DNA of 64,000 bases, taken from contig NC_052511.1 of NCBI RefSeq assembly GCF_014356525.2, positions 34,230,687 through 34,294,686 of the forward strand, given 5' to 3'. Of this stretch, positions 57,390-64,000 are shown piece after piece (the first letter of the stretch is position 1; each line of letters opens with the position of its first letter). Source of the DNA: Nilaparvata lugens (lineage: Eukaryota; Arthropoda; Insecta; Hemiptera; Delphacidae). The notes below the pieces were generated by a model, which was not told the DNA's origin, searched no databases, and saw nothing but the letters and a program-made list of their open reading frames with translations. Made by a program: the position numbers and the translations under genes.

Positions 57390-58133
57390 TTTTTTTCATT
57401 TGTATCTGTACAATTTTTATTGTTAAGGAGACATATTTGGTGAAACCCGTTGTCAACATTGTGAATAGATAAATGAACTATTGATTGCGTGCAATAACGC
57501 ATGCAATTAATAACTAAAATAGCATAGTATTGTCTCTCGAACTTTCTCTGCTTTGAACTTGGGCTGTCCAAGAGTGTGTCTTGAAGGAGATTAGCTTTTA
57601 ATGTTAGTATTTTTGATACACCAACCCCAACAGCCATTAGCCGTTTTCACACCGATATCTCGCCGACACGACATACAGACAGGATTTACTCTGGACAGTA
57701 TAAGAGGAGGCTGCGGTTTATAACTGCGCGAGGTCTACTGTTCACAGAACTACTAGTCTTGTTGAGATGATACAGATCGATAAGCTTATGGATTAACTTG
57801 CGATAAGAGTAGAGAGCATAGACTTTCTCTCCTGACTAATCCCTTCATAACCATGCAAAGTTTGGAAGCATGGTCAAGCCTGTTAATTGATGGCCTGTTC
57901 ATCTAAGCCGAACTTAATTCTAATATTTGAGTTGAGCCAGGCTGGAGGGTCAAGAACGTCCGCTTCCGTTCATTCATCAGCGAAATCCCATCAAACTCTA
58001 ACAAGCTATGCAAGACAAATTATTGGCAGCTTTGTTATCTTGCAATGGATCAGTTTATACATATAAATCCTTGCTGTAGAAACCAATAGAAACCATGATT
58101 ATATCTTCTTTTGTCAACAGAATAATATATATT

Positions 58134-61100
58134 AAAGCGGATGCTGATGAATTTTTTTATTTTTTGCTGAGGTCCCTTGAAGAGCCTTGGCTTTCTTCAC
58201 AAGCCTTTTCCATTCATCACTGTCCTGTGCTCGCTGTCTCCATCTTCCAATGCTCAAGGATTGAAGGATTGCATCTACTTTCAATATATCTATTCAGGCT
58301 CACATCTATTATTTTTATATTCATATTTATCTAGGCCTGCCTATCAATATATTTATTCAAGTGCTCCCTCGATATTTTTTTAGAAGAAAACGCATTATTT
58401 GAGAATAACGTGAATAATTGTTATTGGATCAATTTGATTTTCTAAAGGAATGTTATATTTGAAAACTTTCTCCATAGATATTGTGACATCACATTTCATA
58501 AGCGGGCTGGCATAGCTCAAATTGATAGTAGCGAGCAGCAATATCGATAAGATGAGATGCCAGCCAGCTGTTACTCCGATTCATGCAGCTTTAATATAAT
58601 AAAAATTCATTTCAATACCTTATTATAGCTGTCAATGTATGTCAAGTTATATCTTTAATTATTATAATATACTCTCTCTCGGAAAGGTGTTCTTCAAATT
58701 ATCCCTCTACCTTCATGTTCATTATCTAGTCCTCTTACATTGAGAGTTCTCTCTTCTACAATTGCTTACCCCCACCTCCATAGCTTTGGGGAGATATTGG
58801 CTTACGGCGTTATCTGCCAGAGTAACGGGACTCTCTCCCGTCAACTTAGAAGGAGCTCGGCCTGTTCTAGTCACTCTTCTCCTAGACTTCTCGGGACTCG
58901 CAATCGTAAAAGTGTGCGGATAATCGAAGTGAATAAACGGTTTAGTGAATACGCGTGTGAAAGAAGGCTGGCGGACAGAAGACTACCTAATGCTCTACCG
59001 GAGGATTGCTGTCCGGGGACGAATGCTTGAAAAAAAATCGGTGAGTCCATTCCGATTTATCTAATTGAGGACCCTTAGGTCAATCCCAAGCTCTTACAAT
59101 ATTCGCAGCTCCTAACGGGTCCTCCACAGACACCGGTTCATGAACTGATTAGCACCCTGCATAATCCCGTTGTATGATGGTTAATATTTGAACTACTCCC
59201 ACGTCCACAATACAATGTAATTGCCTGGTCCATGAGTGAAGATAGCCACCAGGCTCGGCAGCCGGCACGTACACGTATCATCCGTGCATGGTGGAGAAAT
59301 AAAGCCGGTTTTATTGGTGTTGGAGTCGTTATTTAAAATTCAACCGACAGAGCCAGCCAGCACAGTTGTGGCTTTGAACTGGGCGGGCGGCTAGTCTAGG
59401 TCTACACTGTTTATTGCCGGTCCTCATGGCGAATAAACGCTAACCGAAATGACCGGCGTAAATCGCACGCTTTGCATGCAATAGGTTTAGCCTGAACTCC
59501 CCGAATTACCCCTGACCCCAAAATTCCCCCCTCCCCCACCAACCATGTAAGACCAGCAACTACAATGAGCGGCCTACTCAGTCTGATAACTGAGGTCCCT
59601 AGAATTACTCGCCGCCTAATGGGCTATTAAGCTGCATTTTACCATCCAAACACCCCCGACCTCTATCTAGCCGGCTATGATAGCTCAACATGAGAGCATC
59701 TTGTGCCCACCCAACTACTTGTGCTGATCAACCTTTGCGCTTTGAGATTGCACGTGCGTAATAAAAGCGATCGCCGATTCCCACCGTTCGCTCCATCGTT
59801 TATTACTTGATTCTCGTTTCAATTTCACTCACTTGGGGCATGTAATTGGTGGTGAATGGCTCAGGGACCTCACCTCGCAAGATCTATAATTGTTTTGTAT
59901 ATGAATTGCGATTTTTCAGGTCACTTCACAGTGAAAGGTGTTAAATATCTATTGCTTGGATGTGAAGGTTGTTTGGCTTCTGTCACTGTTAAAAGAAGCG
60001 AATTGAGGATTTGAGCAGTGTGGATTTTTTCATAGAACTCATAGACCGCAAGGTGAAAACACTATCGGAATATAAATGGAGAAGATTAGATAGATTCATT
60101 TGTAAATACTTGAAAGGCGACATTAAATTGATAATGTACTACAATATACAACAATACAACCATGATGCTTATGCTTGACACCATTTCTTGAATTCTATTG
60201 TAATAAACTAAATAAATGAATTAATCTGATTCGAAAATAATGTACGCTCACGTCAACTCTCTGAACTTTATCTCTTCTCCTTCCTCCTTATCATTTATGC
60301 CTTCATTTTCGCATATCACTTCCATGTTTTTTCATTATTCCTCTTATTTACATAAATCCTCTATATTTCTTCCTTCCTTCTCCTCTCCATTCACTCCTTC
60401 TCCAAACAGTCGTTCTCATGAACGACTCCATTTCATTGTGAATTGACAGCCTGAAAAATTCCAATATTGAAGAGTACTTCTTCTATGCCTTTCCTCCTCA
60501 TTATTCAAACCTCCTTCTCATAGTCCTCCTACTATTTTTCTTTACTCATTCACTCTCCACCCTCTTCCTCCTGCTCCTCCTCCAAATCTCTCGGAACCTG
60601 AAAAAAGTAAACTTTGGTTTGTTTTGAAAACCAATAGGAAAGGCTGTAGTTATGGATTGCGTTACGATTGAAATTTGATTTTCATAATGTATTGAACTCA
60701 ATAAGTTCATTTTCATGTAATGCCATTAAAAATGGACAAACTACAATGGAGATAAAAATTTACATATAATATGCTATAAATTGTTTTTTTTCTAAAGTTT
60801 GATATTTATGATTTTTTTATTCAATTAAAGATATGTTCTTGATAAAATGAAGATTGCAAGAGTCAATCAAAATCATCATATCCCTATTGTGGCTCGGCTG
60901 GCATAAGTTGAGTTTTGCGATAGCCTTAATTAACAGTAACAAGTAGGAAGTGAGTAATAGTGACAACAATAATTATTATAGATCAAATTTCGGAGAGGAA
61001 TAGCCTCTTACCTTATTTTTCTCTCCCTATCATTTTAATAATGTACTTACTGTATGAAATACAATAAAGAATAAAATAATAAAGATTGCTTCAGCCTTAC

Positions 61101-62722
61101 CTTCAGAAATACAGCATCAGGTTGTAATCTATAATGATGATTGAAAATATTACACTTCATTCGTTTTAACGAACAAAATCAGCTTTCCTAACCAATAGCA
61201 GTCAATTTTGCTAGATATTGTCAGGTCTTTGGGGAACGAGACTGTAGGTTTAATACCAAGAGCCCAAGAGAGTAATAGAGTTTGTTGAGCAGACATGACA
61301 CAAGTAACAAGTTACCTTGTTGATTGTCTCCAAATCAGGAGATCCAATGTGCTTACATTGTCAGGATCTGCTTTAAAGCCGGGTTCGATCCAGGCTACTT
61401 ACCTTGTAAACCTTCGTTAGCTTACCGTGTGTTTACAATGATGGGGACTCCAGTAAGCAGCACTTGCTTACAAGCAGCGATTTGAACGTGAAATTTCCAC
61501 ACCGCAACTGCTGGTTCATGGTCCTATCGCCATCTTAAAATGCTTGAGAATGTTTGCCAGACGTTTGTGTATTCTAGAAGACCAGCAACAATCATGATCA
61601 CATAATATTGAGGGTATGAACCTGCTGACTTTTGGAGTGTTCTATAAGAAAACTCTGGTTTGTTGATATTATATCCTCTACAGTCCCTGTTAACAATATT
61701 AATAGTCTATAATATTTAGAAAATATAATATAATATAGTAATGGATTGAGAGTCAATATTATGGATGTGATGATCCTAATGGTGCTTTCATTTGATTAAT
61801 ATCAGATGATAACCTAAAACACAGTAAAAAGTATCATGCACTCTTATATCCTATTGCAACACTACTAGTTTGAACTCTTCAAGAGCCATTTGGAGAGTGA
61901 AAAAAATTATTTATACTTGAAAATGGCTCTTGAAGTGAAGGGTACTTGATCGTATTTTGATTGTGTTTTAATAATCCTAGCCTTAAAAAGAAGAGTAACT
62001 ATATATGATGACTCTATGGATATGGCTTTAGGTCTTTCAGTAATCAAAATAAAGTCCAGAGTTCTTTTGACTGAACAGATTTAGGCAACAGAATTATGTC
62101 ATTGTGATGACGTATAGAACGTAATGAACAACGCTTCTCTCTCTTATTGTTACTTTTTTTGTGCTTATAGGCAGCACATGAAATTCAGTTATGAGTTACC
62201 TTCGAAATCACTGTCTAGTGGTTTTGAACCAGTATGAAATCATTTCTCTAACCATTCATCCCAAGCGTAAAGACTTGTGTTGGCTTTAATTTCACTGTTT
62301 TATTGTTAAGAAACGAAGCTTCCTATCTAGACATTTAAGACAAGCGAACCAAGTCTTGCTTAATTTTCCATAATTGATAGTAAAATATAAACTAGAAAAA
62401 TACATTGACATGCTCTTAATTATTACTTGGATATGTTTTTCAATGTTCAATCCAGTACAGTGGTATAATTATAGAAATTTCAATATACAAGGCTTCCCGC
62501 AGCCTATCTTTCTCCTCATAATCAATCATCGGGTACGATATATGTGCCTCATGTAATTTCTCATGTTCTCGCACATATGAACGTTGAAAGCAACCAGCAT
62601 CATCGGCGAGAGTTGCCTATACGCGTTACAGCTCTCCTACATCACTGTTAATTGAATAAAGGTTTATCCGGTTAATAGGTTTCCGACCTGATCAACTGAT
62701 GCCAATCCGCGTGTTACATGAT
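58134..62722. other. Spacer with a GC-richer interval
   Basis: No supported gene. 58740-59860 is GC-richer than the rest and has words such as TTTATTGCC, GCGTAATAAAAGCGATCG and CCCCTCCCCC. A frame at 58740-59030 has no recognised domain and no ATG start. 60260-60600 is pyrimidine-rich (TCC/TTC). A 14-bp inverted repeat (TTCAAGAGCCATTT) lies at 61880-61893 and 61923-61936. GGGTTCGATCC near 61384 resembles a B box without a matching A box. Confidence 0.4.
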
Positions 62723-62946
62723 GGTGGGGAGAAGGAGGAGGAGGAGGAGGAGGAGGAGGAGGAGGAGGAGGAGAAGGTGGAGTGGAGGAGGAGGAGGAGG
62801 AGTAGAAGGAGGAGGAGAAGGAGGAGTAGGAAGTGGAGGAGGAGGAGGAGTTGGAGGAGGAGGAGGTGGTGGAGGAGGAGGAGTAGGTGGAGTGGAAGGA
62901 GGAGGAGGAGGAGGAGGAGTAGTAGGAGGATGAGAAGGAGGAGAAA
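62723..62946 (+). repeat. (GGA)n-rich tract
   Basis: About 220 bases of GGA/GAG/GTA triplets with almost only purines on this strand. The long frames read through it in several phases are low-complexity and not genes. Confidence 0.95.
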
Positions 62947-64000
62947 TTTGAAAGCACACGCACCCGCATGTACACACACTAGCGCACCACAAATTTGATA
63001 GCGCATCTGTTCTCAGTGCTGCACTTTCCCAAGAATATTACTGATACAATTTGACTGGCATCTAGTGAACTTTACAACCTAATCATGTTGGATGGATTCG
63101 GGACTGGATTCTTTACCAAAGTTGGTACTTTATTTAACACTAGATAACTAACGTGTTTTACCATCTAAACGTAATTTTTACGCAGAGGTACGCACAGGTC
63201 TTGATTTTACTTTGGGTTAGTAAACCAAAGTGCGATTACCAAAGTGAGTAAACCAATAAGTGAAGTTTTCACTGAACATAATTTCATCGATATGTCTATA
63301 CATTGATACAGTAAGAATATGGATCTCATGAGTTCTAAATGGACTACTATTTTCATACTTGCCTTGTATGAAAAAGTCCCATTAGAACTAATGGGAATTA
63401 TAGTTTTACTAAGCAGGTCTGTACAATTATCGTAAAACTTAAGTTGAAAATGGAATAATTTTTTTCAAAAATAGATACATCATGTGAAAAATTCTTTATT
63501 TTATCAACGGTATCATAAGTATCTAAAATATCCTCAAACTGCAATCCACCTCTTACCGAATTTGAAATGATCTGTTTGAAAAAATTAACTTTAGGCACTC
63601 GTATCTTGAAAAGCGATAGTCGGATGAAAATTTTTTTCTGAGAAAAACTTGATAGTATTCAAATTGAGTAACTTAAAAAAACATAATCAAGCCTGTTCCG
63701 GTGTCCACCGCTGCCTCGCGGCGTTTGTATCAAACTGCAACAGCCATTGAAAAGTATCACCAGTGAATTTTTTCTTCAGCAGCTCGCACAGCCCTAATAG
63801 TTCACTGAATCAAGGCAATATCTACTACTTCTTTTCATCTCACGTCTAACAGAAATTATAATTCAATAATTATTGTTATACTGAATTTTCTATACATCCA
63901 TTGGAGAAATTAGATGGCAAAGGAATCAAATTCTTCAGCTCCACACTACAAACAATGCTCTCATAATTTCACAATTTATTGGTTGTGATAGAAACGAAGT
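62947..64000. other. Spacer to the window end
   Basis: No gene, RNA or element recognised. Ordinary AT-rich sequence. Confidence 0.5.

Larger units (their letters stand above)
54311..58133. repeat. 3.8-kb duplicated block, copy 2
   Basis: Direct-orientation duplicate of 48460-52254. Its left edge cuts into the family X repeat just after the element's first 30-odd bases, so this copy is the truncated one. The right edge is shared to AATATATATT, after which AAAGCGGATG replaces TGATAAGTCC. Confidence 0.95.

Noticed and set aside
58740..59030. 96-codon open frame in the GC-richer block
   Set aside because: Starts with TTG, not ATG, and shows no motif. GC-rich DNA has fewer stops by chance.
61340..61400. 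Possible tRNA or SINE (GGGTTCGATCC)
   Set aside because: The B-box word is good, but no A box or acceptor stem pairing could be found upstream.
62664..63006. Long open frames in several phases on both strands
   Set aside because: They are readings of the GGA-rich tract (poly-Ser, Pro, Arg, Glu) and have no gene-like composition.
1..64000. CRISPR array, bacterial operon or defence island
   Set aside because: No regularly spaced identical repeats with unique spacers and no tightly packed genes. All tandem repeats found are microsatellites, minisatellites or duplicated elements of a eukaryotic genome.
1..64000. Helitron identity for family X repeats
   Set aside because: The ends do not show a 5' TC plus 3' CTRR pair with a terminal hairpin, and insertion is not between A and T.

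Overview
This is eukaryotic, AT-rich, repeat-dominated DNA. It carries several classes of insect-type transposable elements, a spliced transposase gene, long microsatellites and wide gene-free spacers, and no prokaryotic gene organisation. The style of the repeats (non-LTR elements whose ORF1 carries a PHD finger, a piggyBac-like element with TIRs, and a CA/TG-bearing repeat ending in CAAGGAAAGT) suggests a hemipteran insect, plausibly a planthopper such as Nilaparvata lugens. The species is an inference from recollection of such repeats, not something tested here. No exon of a conventional host gene could be supported.

Layout. 0.66-6.6 kb: a decayed Jockey/CR1-like LINE (LINE-A) split by an 883-bp repeat and by a 3.07-kb RTE/CFDP2-like LINE (LINE-B) with a 13-bp target-site duplication; a broken THAP-domain remnant follows. 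8.3-12.8 kb: the best-preserved element, LINE-C, with an open ORF1 and an open ORF2 (endonuclease, reverse transcriptase, C-terminal zinc knuckle) and a pentanucleotide tail. 12.8-20.6 kb: mostly unannotatable spacer with a short LINE 3' remnant and a diverged repeat. 20.6-27.3 kb: a MITE, then LINE-D (5'-truncated ORF1, ORF2 broken by one missing base), followed by a 1,151-bp unit present twice in tandem. 28.3-30.3 kb: part of an inverted-repeat element, a minus-strand LINE 3' end (LINE-E) and a tRNA-Lys-like remnant. 30.4-37.5 kb: spacer with a possible LTR/primer-binding site. 37.5-39.7 kb: an isolated, intact PHD-finger ORF1 on the minus strand beside a foldback-type element. 42.4-45.3 kb: a complete piggyBac-like element whose transposase has a 214-bp intron, two homopolymer frameshifts and an exact 180-bp internal duplication. 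48.4-58.1 kb: a 3.8-kb block holding three transposons, present twice as a direct duplication. 58.1-64 kb: spacer with a GC-richer stretch and a GGA-rich tract.

The genes do not form a pathway. Each coding unit belongs to a selfish element: the LINE ORF1 proteins would coat RNA, ORF2 would nick DNA and reverse-transcribe, and the piggyBac transposase would cut and paste its own TIR-bounded DNA. The points most worth a second look are the piggyBac element (spliced, internally duplicated, flanked by identical 8-bp repeats), the ORF1/ORF2 junction of LINE-C, the ORF1-only LINE unit, and the two recent-looking duplications.
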